Positions 10,291-18,406 of a DNA stretch of 64,000 nucleotides are shown piece by piece. Numbering within the stretch: the stretch's first letter is position 1; each line of letters opens with the position of its first letter. A program made the translations under genes and the position numbers. This DNA is from Enterobacter cancerogenus (GTDB lineage: Bacteria > Pseudomonadota > Gammaproteobacteria > Enterobacterales > Enterobacteriaceae), in contig NZ_CP077290.1 in assembly GCF_019047785.1 (NCBI RefSeq), positions 1,674,001 to 1,738,000 of the forward strand. Direction: 5' to 3'. A model generated the notes under the pieces. It did no database searches. It saw only the letters and a list, made by a program, of their open reading frames with translations, and was not told the origin of the DNA.

Positions 10291-11478
10291 ATGAAAAGCC
10301 AGTCACAGATGATTTTTTTGCTCTTTATCGGGTATGTCGTGGTCTATATCGATAAAACCGTGATGGGCTTTGCGCTGCTGCCCATCGAAAAAGAGTTTGG
10401 ATTGAGCACCGCGCAGCTGGGGTATATCACCGGGATCTTCTTCCTGGCCTACTCCCTGTTTCAGATACCGGCGGGCTGGCTGAACGATAAAATCGGCTAC
10501 AAAACCATGCTGATCCTCTCCCTGTGCGCGCTGGGGATCTTCGCCCTCTGCTTTGGCGCGCTGGGCATGAGCTTTGGCCTGCTGCTGGTGTTTCGCTTTC
10601 TCTCCGGCGTGGGGCATTCGGGCTATCCCTGCTCCTGCGCCAAAGCGGTGGTCAGTAACTTCGCGCTGGAAAAGCGCACCTTTGCCCAATCCGTTCTGCT
10701 CTCTTCCGCCGGACTGGCGATGACCGTAGGGCCGATTGTCGCCGTCTGGGCGCTGGCACACCTCGGCTGGCACGCGTCGTTTGTCTCGCTGGGGATCGTT
10801 GCCTGCGCCATTGCGGTGCTGATCGCCGTGCGCGTGCCGTACCAGAAACCCGCCGCCCGCCAGCACGCGCAGGGCCAGAGCGGCGCATTGTGGCGCAACC
10901 CAACGGTCGTGCTGCTGTTTATCTCCGTCTTCTGCGTCAATATTCCCAGCTACGGCCTGCTGGCGTGGCTGCCAAAATTTTTCGTCCAGAGCATGGGCAT
11001 GCCGCTGGAGATTTCCAGTTATATCGTGGCGGCCGGTGGCGCGGGGATTTGGCTATCCTCATTAGGGACCGGCTGGCTGGTCGGGAAATATTTTCACAAC
11101 CGCGAGCCGCAGGTGATCCTGACCTGCGCGCTGGTGAGTGCCGCCGCCATTTTTGGCATCTTCCACACGTCCACAGCGCTGACCGCCAGCGCCCTGCTGT
11201 TTGTCGGGGAGATCTTCCTGATGGCGACCTTTGTCACCGCCTTTACCCTGCCGATGAAGCGCCTGCCGGAAAACATCACGGGCTCGGCCATCGGACTGAT
11301 TAATACCGGCGGGACCCTGGGCGGCTTCGTTTCGCCTGTTGTCATTGGTTATCTGGTTGGGCAAAGCTACAGCTATGAGAGCGCATTTATTTTCCTGTCA
11401 CTGGCAATGGTGTGCGCAGGCGTGGCGATTGCGCCACTGATAAAAAAACCTGCCGCACCGCTGCCGGTCACTGACTGA
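10291..11478 (+). CDS. MFS transporter, anion/organic acid type
   Basis: 395 residues with about 12 membrane segments. The loop between segments 2 and 3 has the MFS signature (GWLNDKIGYKTML). FRFLSGVGHSGYPCSCAKAV in segment 4 resembles the anion:cation symporter group rather than drug pumps, so import of a carboxylate is more likely. The stop is 11 bases before the M20 amidohydrolase, so the two are one operon. I infer that it takes up the substrate that the downstream enzyme hydrolyses. Confidence 0.85.
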   Translation: MKSQSQMIFLLFIGYVVVYIDKTVMGFALLPIEKEFGLSTAQLGYITGIFFLAYSLFQIPAGWLNDKIGYKTMLILSLCALGIFALCFGALGMSFGLLLVFRFLSGVGHSGYPCSCAKAVVSNFALEKRTFAQSVLLSSAGLAMTVGPIVAVWALAHLGWHASFVSLGIVACAIAVLIAVRVPYQKPAARQHAQGQSGALWRNPTVVLLFISVFCVNIPSYGLLAWLPKFFVQSMGMPLEISSYIVAAGGAGIWLSSLGTGWLVGKYFHNREPQVILTCALVSAAAIFGIFHTSTALTASALLFVGEIFLMATFVTAFTLPMKRLPENITGSAIGLINTGGTLGGFVSPVVIGYLVGQSYSYESAFIFLSLAMVCAGVAIAPLIKKPAAPLPVTD

Positions 11479-11489
11479 AGGAGAGTGTC

Positions 11490-12671
11490 ATGAAAAGTAC
11501 CCTTGAAAACCTTATCCGCGACGTACACGACGATGTGATCCGCTGGCGCAGGCATATTCACGCCAACCCGGACCTGTCGTTTCAGGAGAAGCCGACCGCT
11601 GATTTTATCGCGCGGGAACTGGCAGCCCTGCCCGAGCTGGTACTGAGCCGCCCGGTAGAGAACAGCGTCATCGCGGTATTACAGGGCGAGAAGCCCGGCC
11701 CGATGTGGGCGCTGCGTGCGGACATTGACGCCCTGCCGCTACAGGAAGAGAGCGGTGAAGCGTTCAGCTCCACCAAAGCCGGGGTAATGCACGCCTGCGG
11801 ACACGATGCCCACACCGCGATGCTGATGGGTGCCGCCAAAGTGCTCTGCCGCCTGCGCCATCAGCTGCATGGCAGCATTAAGTTTATCTTTCAGCCGGCA
11901 GAGGAGGTGCCGCCGGGCGGCGCGCGCGAACTGGTGGAAAAAGGGGTGGTTGACGACGTCGAGAAGATCTTCGGGCTGCACGTTTTCCCCACCAGCCCGA
12001 CCGGCAAAATCACCCTGAAAGAGGGAGTGTACGTCGCCTCCAGCGACAACTTCGACATTACCCTTTTCGGCCAGGGCGGTCACGGCTCTATGCCGCAGTT
12101 CTGTATCGATCCGGTCGTGATTGGCGCGGAAGTGGTTACCGCCCTGCAAAACGTGGTGGCGCGGAATCTCGACCCGATTAACGCCCCGGTGCTGACCATC
12201 GCCACCTTCCAGGCAGGCGACAGCTATAACGTCATTCCGGACAGCGCACGTCTGGCGGGCACGGTACGCACGCATAATCAGCAGGTACGTGAGCAGGTGC
12301 CGCAGCTGATGCAGCGGATTGTCGAGGGGGTTGTCAGCGCCCACGGTGCCCGCTGTGAGATACGCTGGCAACAGGGTTATGCCGTCGGGAACAACCATGC
12401 CGATACCAACGCCATCGCCAAAGCCGCCATCGCCGAACACTTTGCTGAAGGAACGCTACAGTTGGCCGATCGCGCGCTGTTCGGCAGCGAAGACTTCTCC
12501 TCCTATCAGGAGAAAATCCCCGGCACTTTCCTGTTTATTGGCTGTGGTAACGAGGAAAAAGGCGCGGTATGGAACGTCCATAACCCGCACTTTCGCATCG
12601 ACGAAGCCGCGCTGGCCGTGGGCGTGAAGACGCATATTGCGTTAGTGAGCGCGCTGTTTGAGGAGATGTGA
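11490..12671 (+). CDS. M20-family amidohydrolase (N-acyl amino acid / aminoacylase type)
   Basis: 393 residues with a GGAGAG ribosome-binding site just before the ATG. The dinuclear metal site of the AbgA/hippurate hydrolase/IAA-amino acid hydrolase group is complete: C103, H105 in HACGHDAHT, E138-E139 in QPAEEVPPGGA, H164 in GLHVFP, and H364/H367 near the C terminus (NVHNPHFRIDE). There is no signal peptide, so it acts in the cytoplasm. It would cleave an amide bond and release an amino acid plus an organic acid. The exact substrate (hippurate, indole-acetyl amino acid, p-aminobenzoyl-glutamate) cannot be told. Confidence 0.88.
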   Translation: MKSTLENLIRDVHDDVIRWRRHIHANPDLSFQEKPTADFIARELAALPELVLSRPVENSVIAVLQGEKPGPMWALRADIDALPLQEESGEAFSSTKAGVMHACGHDAHTAMLMGAAKVLCRLRHQLHGSIKFIFQPAEEVPPGGARELVEKGVVDDVEKIFGLHVFPTSPTGKITLKEGVYVASSDNFDITLFGQGGHGSMPQFCIDPVVIGAEVVTALQNVVARNLDPINAPVLTIATFQAGDSYNVIPDSARLAGTVRTHNQQVREQVPQLMQRIVEGVVSAHGARCEIRWQQGYAVGNNHADTNAIAKAAIAEHFAEGTLQLADRALFGSEDFSSYQEKIPGTFLFIGCGNEEKGAVWNVHNPHFRIDEAALAVGVKTHIALVSALFEEM

Positions 12672-12811
12672 GGCTCTCTTTACACTGAGGGAGCGATAAC
12701 GCATGCGGCCTGCCGGTGACACGCAACTGGCAGGCCGCCGCCGCACAATTATTGGTAAATCCTTAAATCAGTTCTATAGTCGACACAGTTTCTTCGTTAC
12801 CAGGACTTACT

Positions 12812-13921
12812 ATGCGCTTTAATGGACTGACCAAAGGTTTCTTCATTCTCATTCTCGCCCTCGTTACCTGGGCCTTTTTCGATGTGCTCTCGCCCTACTT
12901 CTCCGCGATACTGTGGGCCGCGATCCTGACCATCATCTTTAACCCGGTAAAAAACAAGCTGCGCACTGCGCTTGGCGAACGCAACGGGCTGGCGTCGTTC
13001 CTGACCCTGTGCATTATCTGCCTGATCGTCTTTATTCCGTTAACGGTGATCCTCTCCTCGCTCGCCATTGAGCTGAACGTGGTTTACACCAAGCTGCAGC
13101 AAAACAATACCCAGTTCCCGGAGGTGGTTGCCGGGGTCTTTAACCGTCTGCCGGACTGGGCCAGCGGATTCCTGGCGGATCACGACCTGACCAACGCCGC
13201 CGAGATCCAGAAAAAACTCTCGGACGCTGCGCTTAAAGGCGGGCAATACCTCGCAGGCAGCGCGTTCCTGATCGGTAAGGGAACGTTCGGGTTCGCCATC
13301 AGCTTCGGCATCATGCTCTATCTGCTGTTCTTCCTGCTGAAAGATGGGCCGTATCTGGTGCGCCAGATCCTCGACTCTCTGCCGCTGTCTGATTTTGCCA
13401 AACAGCACCTGTTTGCCAAGTTTGTTGGGGTCTCCCGCGCGACGGTAAAAGGGACGGCCGTTGTGGCCGTAGTTCAGGGTACGCTCGGTGGGATCGCGTT
13501 TGCGATTGTGGGCATCGACGGCAGTATCCTTTGGGGCGCGCTGATGGCGTTCCTGTCACTGGTGCCCGCCGTCGGCTCGGCGATTGTCTGGGTTCCGGCG
13601 GCAATTTACCTGTTCGCCACCCATCAAATCTGGCAAGGGCTGTTCATCGTCGGTTTCTTTGTCATCATTGTCGGCCTGGTGGACAACATCCTGCGTCCGC
13701 TGCTGGTGGGCAAAGACACCAAAATGCCGGACTACCTGATCCTGATCTCCACGCTGGGCGGCATGGAGCTTTACGGCATTAACGGCTTCGTCATTGGCCC
13801 GTTGATTGCCGCGCTGTTTATCGCCTGCTGGAACCTGTTCTCCGGTCGCGACCATGAAGGCAACGCCGAAGAGCTGGATGCCGAGTTTATCGAAGAAGGG
13901 CGAAACCCGCCGGATTTATAA
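12812..13921 (+). CDS. AI-2E family (PerM/YdiK-type) membrane transporter
   Basis: 369 residues with an N-terminal pair of membrane segments, a soluble stretch (about 85-150) and a C-terminal bundle ending in the family signature VGLVDNILRPLLVGKDTKMP and GFVIGPLIAALF. The family exports autoinducer-2 or other small solutes in some members, but most members have no proven substrate. The sequence differs clearly from my memory of E. coli YdiK, so I give no symbol. A strong terminator follows at 13938. It appears to be a single-gene unit. Confidence 0.85.
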   Translation: MRFNGLTKGFFILILALVTWAFFDVLSPYFSAILWAAILTIIFNPVKNKLRTALGERNGLASFLTLCIICLIVFIPLTVILSSLAIELNVVYTKLQQNNTQFPEVVAGVFNRLPDWASGFLADHDLTNAAEIQKKLSDAALKGGQYLAGSAFLIGKGTFGFAISFGIMLYLLFFLLKDGPYLVRQILDSLPLSDFAKQHLFAKFVGVSRATVKGTAVVAVVQGTLGGIAFAIVGIDGSILWGALMAFLSLVPAVGSAIVWVPAAIYLFATHQIWQGLFIVGFFVIIVGLVDNILRPLLVGKDTKMPDYLILISTLGGMELYGINGFVIGPLIAALFIACWNLFSGRDHEGNAEELDAEFIEEGRNPPDL

Positions 13922-13937
13922 CCCTATCGTTAAAACG

Positions 13938-13963
13938 AGGCGGCCCCGTGCCGCCTTTTTTTT
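13938..13963 (+). terminator. Rho-independent terminator
   Basis: Arms AGGCGGC and GCCGCCT are followed by eight Ts, 17 bases after the stop at 13921. Confidence 0.85.
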
Positions 13964-14033
13964 CACCATAAATCAAACGTTTTCTATAATTTGAAAGAAC
14001 GCCATCCCACTCTTGTCGCAGAAGGATTAACAG

Positions 14034-15818
14034 GTGCGAATCGCCACAATCACAAACTGGGCCTACGGCGCCACGGTGTGTCTGACCCTCGCCTCCGGCG
14101 TCGTCATGCTGATGGCGTCCCATGCCGACAGCGTTGAGCGCGAGGCCGTTAAGCAGCGGCAGCAGTTCGATCAGCTGACCGAAAATGTGGAGACCGATGC
14201 CTGGATGCTCTCCGACCTGGCGCGCCTGTTCGTCATCAAAAAAGAGCCGGCCATCCTCAACGAGTATCGGATGAAAGAAGGTAGCCTGAAGGGTATTGAG
14301 CATCGGCTCGAAGCGTTAAAAGACACGGGAGCCTCGGTCGAAGAGCTGGCGCTGCTGCAGGAAGGGCTGAAAATCATCGACGAGCTGCAGGATGAACAGC
14401 AGGTGGCGCTCGCCAGCATGGCGCAAGGTAACGAGCAGCAGGCCGTTGCGCTGCTGTATGGCAATACCTATGAGCAGGAGCTGGAGCGCGCGCAGAGCCA
14501 GATTGATCATTTTCGCCAGCTTCTGGATAAACGCATCATTGCCGACGTGCAGGCGGCCACAAACACATCGAAAAAGCTGCGTACCGCCTCCGAGGTAATG
14601 GTTGGGCTGACTGCCCTGCTCTTTTTGTTCGTGATGGGCTTTATTCTCAAACGCCGCGTCCTGCACCCGGTCGTGCGGCTGAGCGACGTGGTACACCGCC
14701 TGGCGTCGCAGGACTATGCGGTCGAGACGCCGAACTTCACCCAAATCGATGAGATTGGCGATATGGCGCAGGCTATCCGTATTTTCCGCGAAAATGGCCT
14801 GGCGCGGCAGCGGCTGGAGAAAGAGCGCGACGCCGACTGGGCGATCCGCGAGCTGCTGGCGCGCATGACCCAACGATTTCAAGGCTGCGAGAGCTTCGCG
14901 GACGTGATTAACGTGGCGGAGCTGTTCGCCCCCAATATTGCGCCGGGCGTGTCGGGACGCTTGTATATCGTCGATCGCGCGTCGTGGGAGATGCGCTGCG
15001 CGGCCGAATGGCTGTCGCCTGAAGGAGAGAAAAAACCGTTCCACCCGGATGCGTGCTGGGCCATTCGACGCGGGCAGAGCCATCCACCGGTAAACGGCGA
15101 GCCGGATATCACCTGCTCGCATCTGCCGGCCTCGCAAATGCATCAGTCGCTGTGCGTGCCGCTTATTGCGCAGGGCGAAGCCATCGGCCTGCTCTCTTTC
15201 CAGAACATCAGCCCGGACAGTGCGCCCTCCCGCGCGTATCTGGAGCTGATGGCGGAGGCGCTCGGGCTGGCGCTGGCCAACCAGCGGTTGCGCGATGCTC
15301 TGCTGGAAAAAGCGTTGTTTGATCCCCTCACCGGATTACGCAATCGCCATCATCTGGAAGATACCTTACGCACGCAGATGACCCAGGCCATGCGCAATAA
15401 GGAGCCGATAAGCTGCCTGATGATCGATATCGATCACTTCAAAAGCATTAACGATCGCTTTGGTCATGAAGCCGGTGACCAGGTGATCAAAAGCGTGGCA
15501 ACCATTATTCAGCGCGCGGTACACGATACCGGCCTGGCCTTCCGCTACGGCGGTGAAGAGTTCCTGGCGCTTCTCACCGGTGCGGACGAAGAGGCAGCGC
15601 ATGCCTGCGCAACGAAGATTTACGACGGCGTGCAGGCCCTCTCCCCCCATTACGGGCTGACAGAAATTGGTCCGGTTGATGTCTCGATCGGGATCGCCAG
15701 CTATCCGCAGCACGCCCAGAGCGATAACCTGCTGCGCGCCGCGGATGTCGCCCTGTACCGGGCAAAAGAACTGGGCCGCTCGCGAATTGTAAGCTTTGGA
15801 ATGCTGGAGGCGGGCTAA
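14034..15818 (+). CDS. Membrane sensor diguanylate cyclase (HAMP-GAF-GGDEF)
   Basis: 594 residues: membrane segment about 8-28, helical periplasmic sensor 29-185, second membrane segment about 187-205, HAMP about 206-258, GAF-like domain about 275-425, GGDEF domain about 430-590. The active-site loop is RYGGEEF with GGEEF at 506-510, and FDPLTGLRNR opens the catalytic domain, so it should make cyclic di-GMP from GTP. The product-inhibition I-site (RxxD ending five residues before GGEEF) reads HDTG, so feedback control by that route is probably lost. GTG start at 14034 with AGAAGGA upstream. The stop overlaps the convergent small gene by 4 bases. Confidence 0.9.
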   Translation: MRIATITNWAYGATVCLTLASGVVMLMASHADSVEREAVKQRQQFDQLTENVETDAWMLSDLARLFVIKKEPAILNEYRMKEGSLKGIEHRLEALKDTGASVEELALLQEGLKIIDELQDEQQVALASMAQGNEQQAVALLYGNTYEQELERAQSQIDHFRQLLDKRIIADVQAATNTSKKLRTASEVMVGLTALLFLFVMGFILKRRVLHPVVRLSDVVHRLASQDYAVETPNFTQIDEIGDMAQAIRIFRENGLARQRLEKERDADWAIRELLARMTQRFQGCESFADVINVAELFAPNIAPGVSGRLYIVDRASWEMRCAAEWLSPEGEKKPFHPDACWAIRRGQSHPPVNGEPDITCSHLPASQMHQSLCVPLIAQGEAIGLLSFQNISPDSAPSRAYLELMAEALGLALANQRLRDALLEKALFDPLTGLRNRHHLEDTLRTQMTQAMRNKEPISCLMIDIDHFKSINDRFGHEAGDQVIKSVATIIQRAVHDTGLAFRYGGEEFLALLTGADEEAAHACATKIYDGVQALSPHYGLTEIGPVDVSIGIASYPQHAQSDNLLRAADVALYRAKELGRSRIVSFGMLEAG

Positions 15819-16111
15819 CCATTATTTTGCGCGCGCCACTCCCTGACCATCTCGTCTGTGACTTCGTTTTTATAGCAAATGGGGGCATAGCCGCCCGCTT
15901 TGCTCCAGGCACTGCGTCTTCCACAGGCGCTGCCGTTTCTCGCACGGTTAAAAGGACAGGCGCAAACGCCCGGATACGAAGCAATCGATTCGGCAATAAC
16001 GTTCTCTTTTACCTGTTCATCGGATACTGAATGGCCTTTTGCCGTGGCATTTCCCGCCAGAAAAAGGCCGCACGCAGCCAAAAGCACCATCCATGATGAT
16101 TTACCGTTCAT
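15815..16111 (-). CDS. Small secreted Cys-containing protein of unknown function
   Basis: 98 residues. A signal peptide is clear (about 1-24, hydrophobic LLAACGLFLAG, cut near ATA-KGHS). The mature part holds four cysteines in a CxC...C...C layout inside a compact motif (VCACPFNRARNGSACG, then GGYAPICY), suggesting a disulfide- or metal-stabilised periplasmic domain. I recognise the motif as recurring in small proteins of many proteobacteria but know no function. Its 3' end overlaps the 3' end of the diguanylate cyclase gene by 4 bases on the opposite strand. An internal ATG at codon 8 is an alternative start. Confidence 0.65.
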   Translation of the reverse strand: MNGKSSWMVLLAACGLFLAGNATAKGHSVSDEQVKENVIAESIASYPGVCACPFNRARNGSACGRRSAWSKAGGYAPICYKNEVTDEMVREWRAQNNG

Positions 16112-16404
16112 TTTAATGACTCGTTTTAACAGAAGGGAGAGGTCCAGAATAAGTATTGAAAACGCGGAATGTACTGATATAGAACAAGGTTATTATGGGA
16201 GGGGGTATAGGATGTTGGCGGGGTATTCATAGTGTGAAAACTGCCAGTTGGTATTATTCATTTGGGATATGTTTTTGGGGTTATTTGGGAATGGCGGGGA
16301 ACATGCACTCGTGTGTTCATTCAGGCATGTCTGTTCTGAATCAGGGATAAATGATTTTTGATGTTTGTTACGGGGGGTTGAAGCAAGAGATTTATCATTG
16401 AGAG
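16112..16404. other. Intergenic stretch on the 3' side of thrW
   Basis: About 290 bases with no supported gene and G-rich, low-complexity patches (GGGAGGGGGTATAGG). This is the side of thrW where tRNA-targeting integrases insert in other enterobacteria, but I see neither an integrase gene nor a repeated tRNA 3' end. Confidence 0.4.
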
Positions 16405-16480
16405 TGGTGCCGATAATAGGAGTCGAACCTACGACCTTCGCATTACGAATGCGCTGCTCTACCAACTGAGCTATATCGGC
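16405..16480 (-). tRNA. thrW: tRNA-Thr (CGT anticodon)
   Basis: The reverse complement folds as a full 76-base tRNA with encoded CCA end: acceptor GCCGATA/TATCGGC, T-arm GGTTCGACTCC, anticodon loop TTCGTAA. It appears identical to the E. coli thrW sequence as I recall it. It keeps the K-12 order and strand relative to proBA but is separated from proA by a 1.9-kb insert. thrW is a known prophage attachment gene in E. coli. Confidence 0.97.
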
Positions 16481-16517
16481 CCTGAGAGGCCGGTTACGAG
16501 CGTAACCACGGGGCAAA

Positions 16518-16546
16518 AGAGTAGATCTAACCGGGGGATGCGTCAA
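16518..16546 (-). promoter_or_regulatory. Predicted sigma70 promoter of thrW
   Basis: On the minus strand TTGACG (16541-16546) and TACTCT (16518-16523) are separated by 17 bases and lie 37 bases upstream of the mature tRNA. The promoter lies thrW-side of the insert. Confidence 0.6.
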
Positions 16547-16567
16547 TGCCCTTTTGAATCGAACGTC

Positions 16568-16595
16568 TATTTTTGCATCACACGGGTTTTCCTTA
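16568..16595. repeat. Imperfect direct repeat, left copy
   Basis: Begins TTGCATCAC and ends TTACGCAC with 11 bases between. The right copy at about 18379-18406 has the same two blocks at the same spacing (21 of 28 bases equal by eye). The pair flanks the accessory insert between thrW and proA. Confidence 0.4.
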
Positions 16596-17201
16596 CGCAC
16601 AAAAAGTACATTTGCCTCCGGCTTCACCCACCCGGTGGCACGTCTTTGCGTCAGGATCATGAAGAGCCTCGCCAGACCACATGCACTGAGGTCTGTTTTG
16701 GGACGCATACGTATAAAGGGATCAATTGTCGGTCCCCCTTTTGCAGATGCCTCTTATCTACAAGGTGAATGTCCAGCCGAGGGTGAGTGAGAATAAATAA
16801 TATTAATCCCTATATTGCGTTTTCTTAGATCCAAATATCAATAATAGCTGGGGTCGCGGATTATGCAAATGCGTTGTTTCTGATTTTATTGGTGTTTCTA
16901 TTTTATTGCTGAGTATACCTTTTCGCTCAGGATGATTGATTACAAATATTTACAATTCCATGTGATATTTTTTATGCGCATTGATAGCTAACTGGCAAAT
17001 TACGACTAGTATCATATAGACAGTAGGAATTATATCTTTTACTGGATATAGACGTTTACTCCACGGTTTTATATTTATCAGGTTGGACCATTATTATCAC
17101 GCTATGTTAATTCATGGTGCAAAGGCGTTTGTTTTCGCTCAATTAATTCCCCCTCTCAGCGCGAAGCGTCAGGATTAGCGTTAATTTAAAGGACAACAGA
17201 T

Positions 17202-18161
17202 ATGACTCAAATTTACGACCAACCCACTACCCTCCGTCGGGATCCCGAGACATATTCATCCCTGCCCGCCGCCAGCAACAGCGCGGTATCATGGGGGGCC
17301 ATATTTGCAGGTGCAGCCGCTGCGGCCTCTCTTTCCATGATTCTACTTATGCTGGGCGCAGGATTAGGCCTGACGTCTATTTCTCCCTGGGAAAATGATG
17401 GTCTGGATGCCTCTACGGTAGGTATCGCTGCCATCGTGTGGCTTGCCTTCACCCAAATAGCAGCATCGGGAATGGGTGGCTATCTTGCCGGGCGTTTACG
17501 CACTAAATGGGTGGCGACTCACTCAAACGAAGTTTATTTCCGCGATACAGCACATGGCTTTTTGACCTGGGCCGTGGCTTCACTTATCTCGGCAATATTA
17601 TTAACGACCACCGCTGGCTCTATTATCGGCGGGAGTGCCAAAGCAATTGGTGCGGTAGCAGGTGGCGCAGCCACGGCCACGATGGGTGGTGTTGCAAATG
17701 CGACCTCTGGCTCGGATCCCTCTACGCAATATTTTATCCAGTCTTTATTCAGAACAATGAATACTGACACCGCGAATACGTCGGCAGTATCGACAAATAC
17801 CCAGACACCAGGACCTGCACCGCAACAAGAAGTTTCCCCTGCGGAGTTAGGTGAAGTCACCGGTATTTTCGCCCACAGTATTACGACAGGTTCTCTGCCA
17901 AAAGAAGACCAGCAATATGTTGCCCAGCTGATTTCTCAGAAAACGGGCATTAGCCAGAGTGAAGCTGAACAGCGAGTGACTGCTACTTACGAAAAAGCGC
18001 AGAACGCGCTGAAAGAGGCCAAAACCAAAGCTCAGCAGGCCGCTGATGAAGCGCGGAAAACCACCAGCTACATCACTCTCTGGACATTCATCTCACTTCT
18101 GATTGGTGCTTTCGTCGCCAGCCTGTGTGCGACCTTCGGTGGTCGTCAGCGTGACTTATAA
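17202..18161 (+). CDS. Putative glycine-rich membrane protein, unknown function
   Basis: 319 residues. Hydrophobic segments lie at about 28-57, 72-95 and 118-135, followed by a glycine/alanine-rich stretch (136-170, GSIIGGSAKAIGAVAGG-type) that could be a glycine zipper. A Pro/Thr/Gln-rich linker (185-212), a polar helical part (215-285) rich in Lys, Gln and Ala, and a last membrane segment (289-310) complete it. Similar proteins in other proteobacteria are annotated only as putative membrane or PhnA-like proteins. It sits in AT-rich DNA between proA and thrW where K-12 has no gene, and a 24-codon gene follows after 24 bases. Function unknown. Confidence 0.75.
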   Translation: MTQIYDQPTTLRRDPETYSSLPAASNSAVSWGAIFAGAAAAASLSMILLMLGAGLGLTSISPWENDGLDASTVGIAAIVWLAFTQIAASGMGGYLAGRLRTKWVATHSNEVYFRDTAHGFLTWAVASLISAILLTTTAGSIIGGSAKAIGAVAGGAATATMGGVANATSGSDPSTQYFIQSLFRTMNTDTANTSAVSTNTQTPGPAPQQEVSPAELGEVTGIFAHSITTGSLPKEDQQYVAQLISQKTGISQSEAEQRVTATYEKAQNALKEAKTKAQQAADEARKTTSYITLWTFISLLIGAFVASLCATFGGRQRDL

Positions 18162-18185
18162 TTATTGATAATTTGGGAGGTTTAC

Positions 18186-18260
18186 ATGCGTTCGATATTG
18201 CTGTTCTTTTTAGGCGTTCCTATTCCAATCATTATTCTGATTGCCTTGTTTATGCACTGA
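18186..18260 (+). CDS. 24-residue single-span membrane peptide
   Basis: ATG at 18186 is preceded by GGGAGG at good distance (about 6 bases), and the frame ends in TGA after 24 codons. The product is almost wholly hydrophobic: basic MRS start, then LLFFLGVPIPIII and a second half of Leu/Ile/Ala/Phe ending MH. One transmembrane span with a PIP kink is predicted. I recall near-identical mini-proteins (LGVPIPIIIL core) in rhizobia and other proteobacteria, which supports a real gene. It is probably co-transcribed with the 17202 gene and may be its partner. Function unknown. Confidence 0.65.
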   Translation: MRSILLFFLGVPIPIIILIALFMH

Positions 18261-18378
18261 TACCCGGCTTTTGACGGGATAAAACAGAGTGAAGGATCGT
18301 TTGCAGGCGTAGCCGCGACGAGAAGGAAAGGAGATGGCGCGGGAGATGCATTAAGGCCTTTGGAATCCATTGTCTACT

Positions 18379-18406
18379 TGCATCACCCGCCCGTTATTTA
18401 CGCACG
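18379..18406. repeat. Imperfect direct repeat, right copy (covers proA stop)
   Basis: Same TTGCATCAC-N11-TTACGCAC layout as the copy at 16568-16595. The TTACGCAC block contains the proA stop codon and last codons on the minus strand. Confidence 0.4.

Larger units (their letters stand above)
16481..17201. other. Long AT-rich gap between thrW and the 17202 gene
   Basis: About 720 bases without a supported gene. The thrW promoter lies at its left end. From about 16790 it is strongly AT-rich, unlike the backbone, which suggests acquired DNA. It should contain the promoter of the 17202 gene; the ribosome-binding site AAAGGA sits about 9 bases before that ATG. Short open frames at 16538-16790 lack a start site and look accidental. 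Confidence 0.45.

Noticed and set aside
16193..16708. A 171-codon minus-strand frame across tRNA-Thr
   Set aside because: It reads through the tRNA gene and has no domain; the tRNA explains the conserved part.
16554..16790. A 78-codon frame between thrW and the 17202 gene, considered as an integrase remnant
   Set aside because: No tyrosine recombinase motif, no ribosome-binding site, and the left part covers the thrW promoter region and the repeat.
16112..17201. Possible prophage or island attachment at thrW
   Set aside because: No integrase gene and no second copy of the tRNA 3' end found in the window; only the weak direct repeat remains, reported separately.
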